A DNA stretch of 64,000 nucleotides from Cricetomys ansorgei (Eukaryota; Chordata; Mammalia; Rodentia; Nesomyidae). Numbering within the stretch: the first letter of the stretch is position 1; every line of letters starts with the position of its first letter. The position numbers were made by a program, and so were the translations under genes. Below are positions 35,127 to 46,912 of this stretch, one piece after another. The notes beneath the pieces were generated by a model. That model made no database searches and was not told where the DNA came from. It saw only the letters and a program-made list of their open reading frames with translations. Location of the stretch: positions 6,403,501 through 6,467,500 of the forward strand of contig JAMJFZ010001089.1 of NCBI GenBank assembly GCA_026225945.1, read 5' to 3'.

Positions 35127-35164
<38 letters not shown>
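35127..35164. repeat. (CA)19 microsatellite
   Basis: 38 bases of perfect CA directly before a B2. Confidence 0.97.
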
Positions 35165-35165
<1 letters not shown>

Positions 35166-35349
35166 TTTGGCGCTGGAGACATGGCTCAGCAGTTAAGAGC
35201 ACATGCTACTCTTCCAGAGGACCAGAGTTCAATTCCCAGCACCTACACAGGATGCTGCAACTCCAGCTCCAGAGATCTGACTCTGGCTTGCACTCACATG
35301 CACGTATTTGCACAGCAGACATGCTAACATACATGTAATTTAAAAAAAA
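35166..35349 (+). mobile_element. B2 SINE
   Basis: ggagacatggctcagcagtt, ctcttccagaggaccag, gttcaattcccagcaccta and poly(A). Confidence 0.9.
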
Positions 35350-35469
35350 AGTTTTATTTTTTTAAAAATCTTACTTCGTGCAGATAATGAGATACCAAAA
35401 CGAATCCCCTTCTTTCTCATCAAATTGTTTTTGCTTTTAATAATTGACTAGGTAAATTATTGTCGTTAC

Positions 35470-35857
35470 ACTTTTATTTATTTTGTGTGTACGGGGGTCG
35501 GGGGGGAGGGCAGAGTGTGCCACTGCACTGCACAGATGTGGATGTCAGAGTGACATGCTTTATGTCCCAAGAAACCGGGTCTGGTCACTTGTCCTCAGTA
35601 AACCAACTCTCACCGCCACATTAACAGTAAAAAGCAACAAGAGATTTCTCACTGTGGCCACATGTGAGAAGAGGGACTGGAGGGCATCACTAGATCTCTT
35701 TAAACTTCTTAGGGTCTATACTGTGACCCCGAGTTTGGTAATGAGGACAGCTTTTGGGAGTTGGTTACCTCCTTCTACCATGTGTGTTCTGGGGATCAAA
35801 CCCAGGGCGTCAGTCCTGGCAGCGAGCCTTAACCTGCTGAGCCACCTCACTGGCCCT
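35470..35857 (-). mobile_element. B3 SINE split by a ~200-bp insert
   Basis: gtggatgtcagag (35537-35549) should run straight into acagcttttgggagttgg (~35748), but ~200 bases lie between. The right end has gggatcaaacccagggcg and ctgagccacctcactggccc. Confidence 0.6.
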
Positions 35858-36418
35858 GAATCGAGTTCCTCAAAACATACATACAATGTGATAGCATTTC
35901 TCTGGAAGGCTGCAGCCTGCTTTGGACTCGGTGAAAAAGACCAAATGGGTTGCTAATGAACTAGCCAGTGCTATTACAGCGAGAGAAAAGCAATCATTGT
36001 TCTGCCATTGGGGGAATGCCAAGTTGGGAATGCTGGTAAATGCTCTGGGGCAGCAGGGGAGGGCTTGCTAGGCAATAAACATGCCCACATGCCCACGTGC
36101 TGGAAAATACCAGGGTGTTTGGTCTCCGAGTCCCAGTGTAACTGGCAGAGCCACCATGCTTAGGTTCGTCTTTTCACCCTTTTTCTGTTGTTTCTATTAT
36201 TGGCATGCAATTTGGGAACATTAAGCACTTAGAGGCTGATTTTCATATTTAAATATTTATTCCCTTTCTATTTCCAGTATTCTCTTAAAATTCATGAGAG
36301 TTGGCGTCTAGCCATGTGCACCTTGGGTATGGCCACTGAGTGAGATGAGCCCATTATGTAACTCTGTCAAAGGATGGCTTGTTGCTTTTTTCATTTTATT
36401 TTTTAATCATAAAGAGAT

Positions 36419-36520
36419 GGCCAGGCATGGTTGTACATGCCTGTTATCTTGGCACTCAGGAGAGGATCAGTAGGACACGTGTTCAAAGACAGGTGCTTAG
36501 ACATCTTCAGAAACAAGGAA
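36419..36520 (+). mobile_element. B1 SINE fragment
   Basis: gccaggcatggttgtacatg and cttggcactcaggagagg. Confidence 0.65.
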
Positions 36521-36844
36521 GAAAGGGGGGCGAGGGAGGTGGATATGAATTTGGGTTTTGGTTTGTGTTAAATAGCTCTGATTAGTTAAGCAAAGGGTAG
36601 TCAGTCAAATTAGTACCCACCCCCCCCAAAAAAAAATCAAGACTAGAAGACCTTCCTTCCTGCCCCAGACTCCTTCCTTTTTCTTGCCTGTCAACAGACA
36701 AGACAAGAGATAAAGAATGACCAGTGTCACCAGGACTGTGACGTATACCTGCTATATCAGTGTGTGGATGCTGGAGCAGTAGGCTCCCTTCAGTCTAGAA
36801 ATTTGAGGCTACTCTGGGCACCATAACAAGACCCTATCTTTAAA

Positions 36845-38120
36845 ATAAAACTATTGAGGAGTATTCATCAGAGAAGACTGCTCAGACATGGATTTAAGCC
36901 AATAGGAAGTCTTTATCGGCCTTGCCTGCTGATAAAGACTGTTCAGGATCCCAGTGTAGCTCTGACTGAGCCTTTCTCGGGATGAGCTTTTAAGTACAAA
37001 AACCATGTTCTGGGTTGTCACACCTCAGTTAACAAGAACAGGTAGCCAGAAGAGGCACTACAGAAGCTGAAAAGCAGGGTTGGTACATTTTGAGACCTTT
37101 CCAGGACTATGTGGACTTTGATGGATTAGGCCTTTGTTTTAGTTTTGGCAGGTGGTGCAGTATATGTGCTGAGTCTTGCAGCCTGAATGGCCCTTCCATC
37201 ATGGAGTCAGTTGTGCTAAGGTCTCAGGGCTTACTAAGGTCTGGGGCCTTGTTAGAAAAATAACTTAGTCCAGGAGAGAAAACCTTTTTGGCTGCAGGTC
37301 TGTAGTAAGGTATGCTAGCTTCTGCCTTCTCCTAGCAACAGTATAACCTCGACAGTATAAACTTTGGAAATTCACCCATATCCAGGTATAAAATGAGAGG
37401 TTTGGGCAAGCCGAGTCCGCTTGTTCCTACATGCGTGTTTCTTTGCAGAAGACACAGTGTCCAGAATGTCATCAAACCTCCCACACAGCACCTGTTAACA
37501 ATACAGACGGCAGTGCTCGGAGCCCCGGGTCCATGCTGCCTGATGGCTTGCTTCCTCGATGGTGCTCCATTTCTCCGCAGGAGCTGAGGAAGATAGTGTC
37601 TCTGCCTAGCTTCTCCCTGTGGAGGAAGTCACCAGTGGCCTGTCAACTGTGACTTTGCATGAAACACATTTCAGGACAATCAGACAATTCCTGGGGTTCT
37701 GCCTTCTTCCTTTTCTGCACAGTTGGGGGCATCCTGATTTAGAGAAAAAGGATATCCTGCCTGTTGGGCGAGGTCTCCCAAAATTATGAGTGAATTGGAG
37801 AACAAACCGCTAAAAGCACTCTCCCATCTTCAAACCAATATAAAACCTAAACATTGCACTTGGCTAATGCTGGCATTTGTCTATGGAGTCATCTTTGTGA
37901 TTTAAAATTTGGGATGTGTATTTGATTCTCTCCTCCCAGGCAGCTTTTAATCGTATCCACTCAGTGTTCAGCATCTGCAGCCTTTTCAAGAGGCAGGCTT
38001 TCCTGTAAATGCAGTGCGAGGCTTTACACGCATGTACAGTGTTATTTCTTCCTTCCAAGTCATCACTTGCGTGTCTCCTGAAGACTCCAAAGTGTTTGTG
38101 TCAGGAAGAAGCTACCCACG
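36845..38120. other. Intronic; contains a perfect inverted repeat
   Basis: AGTCTTTATC (36908-36917) and GATAAAGACT (36931-36940) are exact complements. The surrounding 36860-37270 may be a decayed LTR; not certain. Confidence 0.4.
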
Positions 38121-38275
38121 AGTTGGAGAAATGACTCAGCGGTTAAGAGCACTGACTGCCCTTCCAAAGGTCCTGGGTTCAATTCCCAGCACCCACATGG
38201 CCGCTCACAGCTGTCTGTAACTCCAGTTCCAGTGGATCTGACACCTTCATACCAATGCACATAAAATTAAAAAGT
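38121..38275 (+). mobile_element. B2 SINE
   Basis: gttggagaaatgactcagcg, gggttcaattcccagcaccc and gtctgtaactccagttccag. Confidence 0.9.
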
Positions 38276-38554
38276 TAAATAGACAGAAAGAAAGACGCTG
38301 CCCAAATGTATCACTTCCCAAAAACATTGCCGAGAGGACTATGGATAACTGAGAGGTTGAGTCCCGTCTTGTATAGCGTCAGAAAACAAAGTATGAATCA
38401 TCTAAAAACAAAGTATGCCCCTGGGGAAGAAAGGTTACTCACAGAAGCAGCCCTGTGTCACAGGGAGTTGTACACTCGCAATTTTTTTTCTTCAAGTTGT
38501 CTTTCTATGGGGAGAATGGCTTATTCCTTACTGTTTATCACTGGAGTAGAAATG

Positions 38555-38650
38555 GCGTCCGGGTGGGGATGCAGCCTAGCGGCACGGCGTTTGTCTAGCA
38601 TATGCAAGGCCTTGGGTTTCCATCCCTAGCACAGGAAAACAAAACAAAAA
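38555..38650 (+). mobile_element. ID-like SINE
   Basis: ggtggggatgcagcctagcg and ttgggtttccatccctagca, then an A-rich tail. Confidence 0.75.
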
Positions 38651-38999
38651 TTAAAAACAGCATCAGGGGTTGTCAAAAGTTAGCCATACTCTGTGGCCTC
38701 AGCTTCTTAAAAAAAAAAATTGGAGAACTTGAGTTCATATAAAAATGAATCGGTGTAAAAATGCACAGGTCAATTCCTGTACAAAACGACTATGAGGGGG
38801 GGAAGAAAAAGCAACCCATAAGCATCAGAATAATATCTCCAATGACAACGAGAACATCCCAGCCTGGTGATGTACTCTTTCTGACACTCTAAAGGACATT
38901 AAGAAAATGGCCTAAGGCAAGAAAGAACAGCTCGGAGTCACAGTGAGCAAAACTAAAGAATGGGTGGTAAAATTGAGATGCTGCTGTATGGTAAGAGGG

Positions 39000-39310
39000 C
39001 TGGAAGTGTAGTTTAGTGCTAGGACAATTGCCTGGCAGGCAAAGCCTTGAGAAAAAGGTGGAGGAGGGGGAGAAGGAGAGGGGGACAGGAGAACAGGGTT
39101 GGAGAAAAGGGGTAGAAGAAGAGGTGAGGAGGAAGAGGACCAGGGGAACTTGGAGAAAGACAGAGGGTGAGGAGGGGCAGAAGAGGAAAAAGGGGGAGGG
39201 GAGGAAAAGGTGTAGGAGAGGTTGGAGGTGGAGGGTGGAGGACGAGGAGGAAGAGAGGAGGGAGGCGGAAAATATTATGGGGAGGAAGGGAGAGAGAGAA
39301 AGAAAAGATA
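39000..39310 (+). repeat. ID-like SINE head with a ~265-base purine tract
   Basis: An ID-like start (gtgtagtttagtgctagg, cctggcaggcaaagcc) runs at ~39045 into a GA/GGA-rich tract to ~39310 with very few pyrimidines. The long open frames on both strands here are products of this composition. Confidence 0.75.
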
Positions 39311-40903
39311 AGGTATGTACCTGGGAAGATTACAAAGAGGTGCAAGTGGCCCCAGGCCCAGGCCTTCTTCAGTTAGCCAGGGTGCATGTCTGCCATTCAG
39401 AGGTGACTCTTGTGCTAGGGACAGCTGACCCTTTCCCTTCCAGCAGGGAACCTCCAGCGCTGAGGCAGTGACTGCCTTGACTTCCTTGCTCTGTTCTCTG
39501 CTCAGGTCTCACTGTTACAGGCCACCTTGATCAAGGAAAGACTCATTTTCTCCCCCTACCTATTCCTGTTCTGTCATTTGTTGTTTTCCTGCCCAAGACA
39601 AAGCTCTAGGAGCCAGGTAGTGCTATGTGGCCATGTAGCGCCCTATGACCCTGTAGTGTTGTATTTTGTTTGCTTGTGTTTTTGTGGGGAGCTGAGAACA
39701 AAGCCAGGCAAAGACTCATGCAGGCTACAAGAGATCTCTCCCATGGAGCCTCCCCCCCCCCCAGCCCCAAGCCCTCCTGAAGATTTTTAGTTCAAGTCTT
39801 GTGAAGTGGTTGCCCATCTATGGAAGTGCTGGCTGGTCCCCCACTGCCTCGTTTGTGCTTAGGAGTCTTGGCTCATGGGCAGTCTGACCTTTCTCTGCAT
39901 TGATTGTTTCTGCCCATCACACTGGATTCATTTGTTTCTTTCCCTTTTTTTCCATATATGTATATTTCAATGCTTCTTTGTCAAAGAAGTGGTCTCCACC
40001 TTAGGAGAGACCACATGATCCCATTTCCTCCATGTCTTCTGAGTTCTAAAAATAACGTATTTCCTACTTTGATTTATTTTGCCATTTTAGCTGTGACACA
40101 TTCTTTGGGCGAGTGTGTTAACATTTTAGGTTCCAAGTGTCTGGAGCTCAGCTCAAAGTAGCTCAAACAATTCCCAGGGCTTACTCATGAAGGCACATTC
40201 CAAGGATCTTGGCCTCCAAATCAAGCAGGATCAAGGGGTGAAACAAAGTGTTCAGTATCTTTTTCACAAAGTCCTCTATTCACGAAGTGACCAGCCGTTC
40301 CCATTTGCCCAAATCTGAGGGGCGGGGTGCAGGGCCTGGGACTTTAATAGCTAGAACCAGACATATCCTGGGGCAGCCTGAATGCGTTGGTCTCTCTGTG
40401 TCTTTTGGCTTAGCTTCTCTTGAGGCAGATCTTCTCCACACAGTGTCAGACAAGCCAGAAATAGCTTCAGCTTTACTGAGGGGCTGGCTTTCCTAGGAGG
40501 AAGGGAAGACCATTTCCTGACAGTTCTAGTAGCAGATCAAGAAGGAGCTCACATTGGTCCTGTTTCAGCCACATTCCCATCAGTACTGAAGCCAGGGGCT
40601 GAGGATTGCTGATGTATCTTTCTTGGGTCGTTCTCCTACCCTGAAACTAAAGGCAGAGGGCCAGCCCTGGTTCAGACTGGCCCTGTGGAAGGGTACAGGA
40701 CAAACAGAAGCACACGCCTGTGCTATGGCAGGATGTCTCCTTGTCCCACACTGGAGAGCTGTTCATATTGTCTTCACTTGGTATTGGAAGGGACCCACCT
40801 TTGTGGCTTTAATCAGCCGAGGAATTATAACTTGGAAATTTATCTTTGTGAGAAAGGCATGACCTCGTCACCATACCTTTTTCCTGCAGAAAATGTTTTT
40901 AAT
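39311..40903. other. Intronic, nothing recognised
   Basis: Unique-looking sequence with a short C run at ~39753. No repeat or gene I can support. Confidence 0.35.
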
Positions 40904-42130
40904 ATATACTCTTTTAATTATTTCTTTGAGAATTTCCTACATGCATACAACAGTGTATTTTGATCATAATTACCCGCGGTCCTCACCCTAACTCCTCCCA
41001 TGCTCACTCTTTGACTTTCCTACTTGTTCCCAGTTGCATGGATTTTTTTGTTTTTTTAAATAGCCCACCGAATCCAATCTTTGCTTCTCCAATGCTCCTG
41101 GTTCTGGGGCAACCCAGTGGAACACGGTTAACCTATCAGGAGCAACATCCTTAAAGAAAACTGACTCTCCCTCTTCCAGAAGCCATCAGCTGATCTACAG
41201 AGTGCCTGTGAGGGATGGGGCCTGATCCTTGCCAGAATGTTGACAGGCTTGACCTTGTGCTGGTCTTGTTCTGTCAATCATAGCGGCTGTGAGTTCATGA
41301 GTGCAGCCGTCATGCCCCATAGGCACTGTTTCTTTGAAGTCTCTCCACCCCCAACCTGTGACTCTTATAATTTTTCCACCGTTTCTTCCACAATAGTTCC
41401 TGAACCTTCATGGGTGGATGGATTGGATAATACAGATGTCCCATTTATGGCTGAGCACTCCACAGATTTTTGTTCTCTGCACTTTGGCCCGTTGTTAAGT
41501 TTCTCCATTAACCATCACCCATTGCACAAAGAAACGTCTTTGATGACTCTGAGAGCTACATTTGTCTATAGGAAGGGAAATGCAGATTTAGAGACTCGTT
41601 TGATACTATGTCAGTTTAACAAAGTACTATAGTATTAGGTTCACCCCTTAGGCCTGTGAGCTGCCCAACAGTGAGTTCTTAGCCAGATTTATAATCGCAG
41701 GCATGTTTCCTTCTATGGAGTGAGTCTTAAATCCAATCTTAAAATGGTTGGTTACCTCCATAACATGCATGCCACTCTTGTGTCCATGGGCGTATCTTGC
41801 CATGGCAGCCATTTCTATAGTTCACAGGGGTCACCGCTGGATAGGACTGTTTATGAACCCCCTCCATCCAGCAGCCTACGTAGCATCTTCTAGTACTATG
41901 AAAGCTAGCCAGAAGGAAGGAAGCTTCCTGGTCAGTATCAATGTGATCTCTACATATCCTGAGACTAAAGTGTCTTTAGCAACAGGGTCTTACCATTAAG
42001 CTCTGTAGGCAAACAAGAGCAATGTCAATATCCTGTATTATTTAAGGGGTCTTCAGGACACCCCTAACCAACAACTGGAAGGGCTGTCCCATACATTGGA
42101 CTTTTTATTTGGCAACCTAACTGGAGGAAG
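40904..42130 (-). mobile_element. Rodent L1 (Lx-like) 3' region
   Basis: Phrases such as ggcaacccagtggaacacgg, gaaaactgactctccctctt, atgtcccatttatggctgag and gcaacagggtcttaccatta follow the order of a common rodent L1 3' segment. The T-rich left end would be the poly(A) end on the - strand. Family name inferred from memory. Confidence 0.6.
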
Positions 42131-42301
42131 GGAGTTTAAGTAGAGAGAGAAAAGTTAGGGCAGAGAGAGAGGAAGGAGCAGGAAGAGGTGTAACTAACAC
42201 TAAAGGTGTTTGAAAAAGCCATATGGAAACCTATTTTATAAACTTCCTAGATATATGTAATATATATGTATATTCCTAAATATATAACATGTATATCTGT
42301 A

Positions 42302-42306
<5 letters not shown>

Positions 42307-42366
<60 letters not shown>
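42307..42366. repeat. (TC)18(AC)12 compound microsatellite
   Basis: Perfect TC then AC runs. Confidence 0.95.
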
Positions 42367-42367
<1 letters not shown>

Positions 42368-42707
42368 GATACATGTGTATGAAAATGTCATAGTGACACT
42401 CCTTTCTTTCTTTTTAACCAAAACTTAGTTTAAAAAGAAAGGAAGTAAATAATTTGCCCAAAGACAAACATTACGTACACCTGGTAAGAAGTAAGAATAG
42501 AGCCATATAATAAACAGGAAGGTCAAATAACATGTTATGTACTGTTGTAAAAGAAACCCTCATCCATGCCCGCATTCCCAGCTACACGCAGCTTTCCCAA
42601 GCGCGGCGCGGTGACCAAAGCCGTCCTCAGCTGGGCCATCCACAGGTGGGAAAGCCACGCGGGAATACTGCGTGGATGGTGTGGTTCTTAAGGCGGTTCC
42701 ATCCTGT

Positions 42708-43054
42708 CTTTGGTGGAGCCTGGTGAGCCGATGAGTACATAACCTCTGGAGAAATGCCTGGGGAGTGTATGTCTCAACTTTAATGCAGCGTTAGGGTACA
42801 TTTATAGGGTGGGCAGGCGAGGAGTCATTGACCCCAAGAATGGAACCCATTGGTTGAGGCAAGGATACTGGGAGTAGCCTCATCTGCATGTGGCCAATCT
42901 GTGCTTCCAGGTCCAGGGCAGACAAAGCATCAGCTAAGCCACATTTCTTTGCTCCTGCAAGGAGCAGCCAAATGCTTGCTGTTCTCATCTCTAAGGATAA
43001 CAAGGGGTTCCAAGCCAGCTTCAACTCACTCTTAGCACTAGGACAGCCCCACAA
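42708..43054 (-). mobile_element. Probable solo LTR
   Basis: On the - strand it begins TGTGGGGCTGTCC, has a TATAAA box and ATTAAAG about 25 bases further, as in U3-R. The far end is approximate. Confidence 0.55.
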
Positions 43055-43676
43055 TATACTAATTTAAAATTAAACCTAGTTTTATTAATCCTTCATTTAA
43101 TTATTATAATAACTACAAGAGTCCAGATAATGAAAGGGCAAAATCATATTTTATTATGTGGAATGGTTATATAATTGGGCCCACAAGAGTTTTCTCCTTT
43201 CCTCCTAATGGTTCATTTTCTCAGAAATCTTGGCTTTTATGTGTGAACAGAGAGATACAAGAAAAGGGAAGGGAATTCACATTGCTGAACATCTGCCTAT
43301 GAGTCTAGCTCATCCCTGTTGAATCTTTGCCCGAGTCCCATTGGGCGGGTGCTTAAATCGATGCTTTGCAAATTGGAAGATGGACTCAGGACAGTGGAGT
43401 AACAAACACCCTGTCCCGCTAGAAGCACGAAAGTGTATACGCGGCAGGTACTTCGCTACCCGTCCTCACAGATAAACTCATGTGCTCCTCGATGTAGGTC
43501 CCTAAGTTCTACCCAGTGTCTCTCTCCCTCACTGATGGTGTTTTGGCTTTGTCTGCAGTAAACTGCACCTAGCCACCAGCACCCGAGACACGAGCTGCCT
43601 CCCTGTATCCTTCTCTCTTAGCAATAAAATGTCTGACTCCATTCACTAATCCTGACTCCATTCCAGATCACTTTAA

Positions 43677-43861
43677 AAAATAATTTATATTTCTCTTTCA
43701 TTGTGTGAGGGTGTGCATTTGCCACAGCACACGTGTGGAGGTCAGAGGACAATGTATAATCAGTTCCATCTTTCCACTGTAGGTTCTGGGTATCAAACTC
43801 AGATCATCAGTGTAGCGAGACAAGTGCCTTTATCCGCTAAGCCATCTTACCTCTCCAGGCC
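43677..43861 (-). mobile_element. B3/B2 SINE
   Basis: tgtggaggtcagaggacaat and ccgctaagccatcttacctc. Confidence 0.8.
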
Positions 43862-44867
43862 ATCGTGGCCTACTTCTCCAGTGACTGAATCACCTTTATA
43901 AAAGCACCTCTGGTCATGGACACTTCTTCCCTTAGAAGCATATGCATCCAGCCCCTACCGTGTGAGATCCTAGCCATTTAGTTAAGCCCCTGATGCTCAC
44001 AGCTGTGTGGATCGTGGACTTGCCAGTGCCTCCCCTGTCTGTGCTCCATCATATTTTACATTTTGGCTCTACCAGACACCTTGTGGGCCCCAGCTTGCCA
44101 TGTCCAGCTTCCCTGTCACGATCCATGCCATCCCATCTGCCAGGATAGGATGTTTTGGGATGTGCTTCTTGTCTCACCCACCACGCCTGCCTGGCAGACG
44201 TTTTCTTTGAAATGCAGGTTAGGATCACATTCTCTAGAAAGTCCTTTCTCGTTCTCAGTCCTCTGGGCTCCCACATTCCTACTGTCAGTCTTGCTCTATT
44301 GTCTTGAGTGTTCCTAGTGGCCTATTAGGTAAGACTTCCAACTGTTCATGCCCAGCTTTCTTTGGATAAACCACAACCACCGATGCATAAGCAATGCTTA
44401 GGACAATACTAAGGACAGGCTTACGTTCATGTATGTCATTTACATACACTTGACTGGATGATGGTTGCTTGAGTTTTCCTGAGGACTGGCATGGAAATGC
44501 CTATCCACTCCGGATAGGGTCATAGCACACCAGAGGGAGGAATCCAGTCACGCACAAGTGTGGGTAAGGGGCTGCCTGTGGGAGGTTACTTACAGGAACG
44601 TGAGAGCTGTACCACAGGATAGCCCAATGACTCCTGAAAGCTGTATCCCTGGATTTCCTGTACCATTTGCAGAGACTGCACAGCTGAAGACTCTCTTTTC
44701 CATAGCAACCGTTTACTCTTTCTGTAACACCTAGAGGGGGATCTTAAGAGTTCTGTAAGTGTCTTGTGAGTTTCATAAGCTTCCAAACCTCCCTCCTCTC
44801 TCCAGGAAGAGTGTCAACCTGGAGGAAATGCCACAGTACTCATCCACTCTTATGTAGATTTATTTAC
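43862..44867. other. Intronic, nothing recognised
   Basis: Unique-looking sequence; open frames on opposite strands over 44007-44317 look like chance. Confidence 0.35.
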
Positions 44868-44980
44868 TTATTTCTTTCACTTGGGTCATGACGCTGTAAC
44901 CCAGGCTAGCATCAAACTCATGGTCCATTTTCTCAACCTTCCAAGTGCTAGGATTACAGGTGTGTGCCCACGCCCAGAGT
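44868..44980 (-). mobile_element. B1 SINE
   Basis: aacccaggctagcatcaaac and gtgctaggattacaggtgtg. Confidence 0.75.
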
Positions 44981-45962
44981 TTACATACATTTAAATGGTG
45001 GGGGTCGCCCCAGCTTGGTCTCCATTCCACCCCATGAGTCTAGGGTCTGGAGGGAGACGAGGACTTTGTTTATCCCTATGCTGTGGTGTGGTTCCAAGGC
45101 TGGCTCATGGTAAAGCACAGTGTATACCTATGGTGTTAGAGCCTCAGCGCTAGCTAGCTTTCTCACAGGTTGCTCATTAAGAGAACACCACCTGGAACAA
45201 GATCAAAGGGGAAATTGTGTTGGAAGGATGGAGAGGCTGCATGTCATCTCAGTAGGACACATTCCTAAGGGTTTTTTTCCCCCCCCAAAGGGATTATAAG
45301 TGTTAACGTCACTGTTTTTCAGGAATACACTGGCTTTGCCACCTGACCACTGCGAGAATGTATAAACTGCTTTAATGATTCGATTCACTAAATGTATAGG
45401 TAGCTCAGCAGCTATCAATCACCAAAGCTTGGGGAAACGTCATTCTCTTTTTCCATGCAATTCAGTGTTCTGTCCATCGTTCACAGCACAATATGCAGAA
45501 GCGTTCTTCTAGAGTTGTCTGGCTGCTGTTGTTGTTGCTTATTTTCTAGAAGCTGCTTTTACGTAAGAAAGCAGACGGGATAAAAATGCCAGGGAGAAAT
45601 AGCTCAACAGTCAAGAGCACTGGCTTCTCTCTGGCCAGGACTTCGCTCCCTTCCTCCCATCTGACTAGATGTACGTTCTGCGCATCTGCCTCTGAAGGAT
45701 ATCTATCTAGTGGGTTCTGGTTCTCATAAGCACTGCCCTTACTTACCTCCGGCCCTTCAGTCTTGGTGAGCAGATTGCCTTCAGACCCATCCAGATCATC
45801 TCTGGCGTTTGTGAACCTTCAAAATAGTTAACACTCTGGACACACTTCCATCAGGCCATACCTCTGAGAAAAACATTTGTTGATTCTAGAAGTTTCTGTG
45901 AGTAGTCACAACTACGTGGGTGGTCTGGGCTCTCCGAGGAAGAAGCCCCGGAAGCTCAGTCT

Positions 45963-46085
45963 ATTATATACAGTTAAACAGAAGGACAGGGTTATTGCAC
46001 ACAGTCAAACAAAAAGACAGGATTATTAATGGAGATAAACAAGGAGGTGGGGTTATTACACACAGCTGAACTAAGAGGCAGGATT
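45963..46085 (+). repeat. 31-bp minisatellite, 4 units
   Basis: Units of 31, 31, 30 and 31 bases, each starting ATTA/ATTG/ATTAA and ending GG(G/A)TT, e.g. ...gaaggacagggtt, ...aaagacaggatt, ...aggtggggtt, ...gaggcaggatt. Confidence 0.85.
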
Positions 46086-46729
46086 AGCTCATTTTGGCAG
46101 GAGCAGTCTCTGTAGGGGAGTGACCTTCAGGCTATAAACATTCAAGGAGGGAAAGATACAATGGATCTCTTCTGCACACACAGTCTGCATTTGCACTTGG
46201 ACCTGTGGAAGGCTTTGCCATCTCTCTGAGCCTCAACTGGAAAGGCCTTGCCCTTCCTGTGGGGCGCAGGCATTAGTCTCTGATATGGCCACGCCCATGT
46301 CAAACAATACACCTTCACTCGGGACTTTATGGGACTTTACGTATTCTCTACAGCAGTTGTGATGGAAATGACTCTTATTTCCCTGGAACTGTAAATTCCA
46401 AAGAAACCCTTCTCTAAATTGCCTCGGTCCTGGTGTTTTATCACAGCAATAGAGAAATAGCTGATACAGTGTGCTTAACCTACTAAGCCACGCTGTGCAC
46501 TGAAGAAGCAAAACCGAGCAGTTGATAATCAATGCTTCAAAGACCACGTAGTCTAGGTTTACTATGAAGGTGCTCTTTTTAATGGAGTTAATCTATTGTG
46601 AGGTGTAGGAAATGATCTTACTATCATTTTGGCATACCCCTGCCCTTAATCCCAAGTCTTGCAGTGACAATTTTTTTTAATTTGGAAAGCTGTATGTAGT
46701 TGAAGCAATTTGCCTTCATTGCTTTTTCT
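46086..46729. other. Intronic, possible decayed rodent repeat
   Basis: ctggaactgtaaattccaaa and gtgttttatcacagcaatag resemble a common rodent dispersed repeat that I cannot name. Rest unrecognised. Confidence 0.3.
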
Positions 46730-46732
46730 TGT

Positions 46733-46842
46733 CTCCTCCTCCCCTCCTCCTCCCCTCCTCCTCGTTCTCTTCCTCCTCCTCTTCTTCCTCATCCTCTTCC
46801 TCCTCCTCATTCTCCTCATCATCTTCCTCCTCTTTTTTTCCC
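46733..46842. repeat. TCC-rich pyrimidine tract
   Basis: About 110 bases of TCC/TTCC/CTC units, almost purine-free on the + strand. Confidence 0.9.
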
Positions 46843-46912
46843 CACATCATAGCCCAAACTGACCTTGAGGTCACAGAAATTGACCTGCCTCAGCCTCTGG
46901 AGTTTGGAGTAT
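46842..46912 (-). mobile_element. B1 SINE fragment
   Basis: atagcccaaactgaccttga and cctgcctcagcctctggag. Confidence 0.5.

Noticed and set aside
39016..39471. Long Arg/Glu-rich open frame and its - strand Pro/Leu-rich partner
   Set aside because: Produced by the purine tract; no start context, domain or conservation signal.
42628..42681. Inverted repeat CCATCCAC/GTGGATGG
   Set aside because: Only eight-base arms in possible LTR flank; expected by chance in 64 kb.
45963..46085. CRISPR-like array
   Set aside because: Repeats are contiguous with no spacers, and the genome is mammalian.
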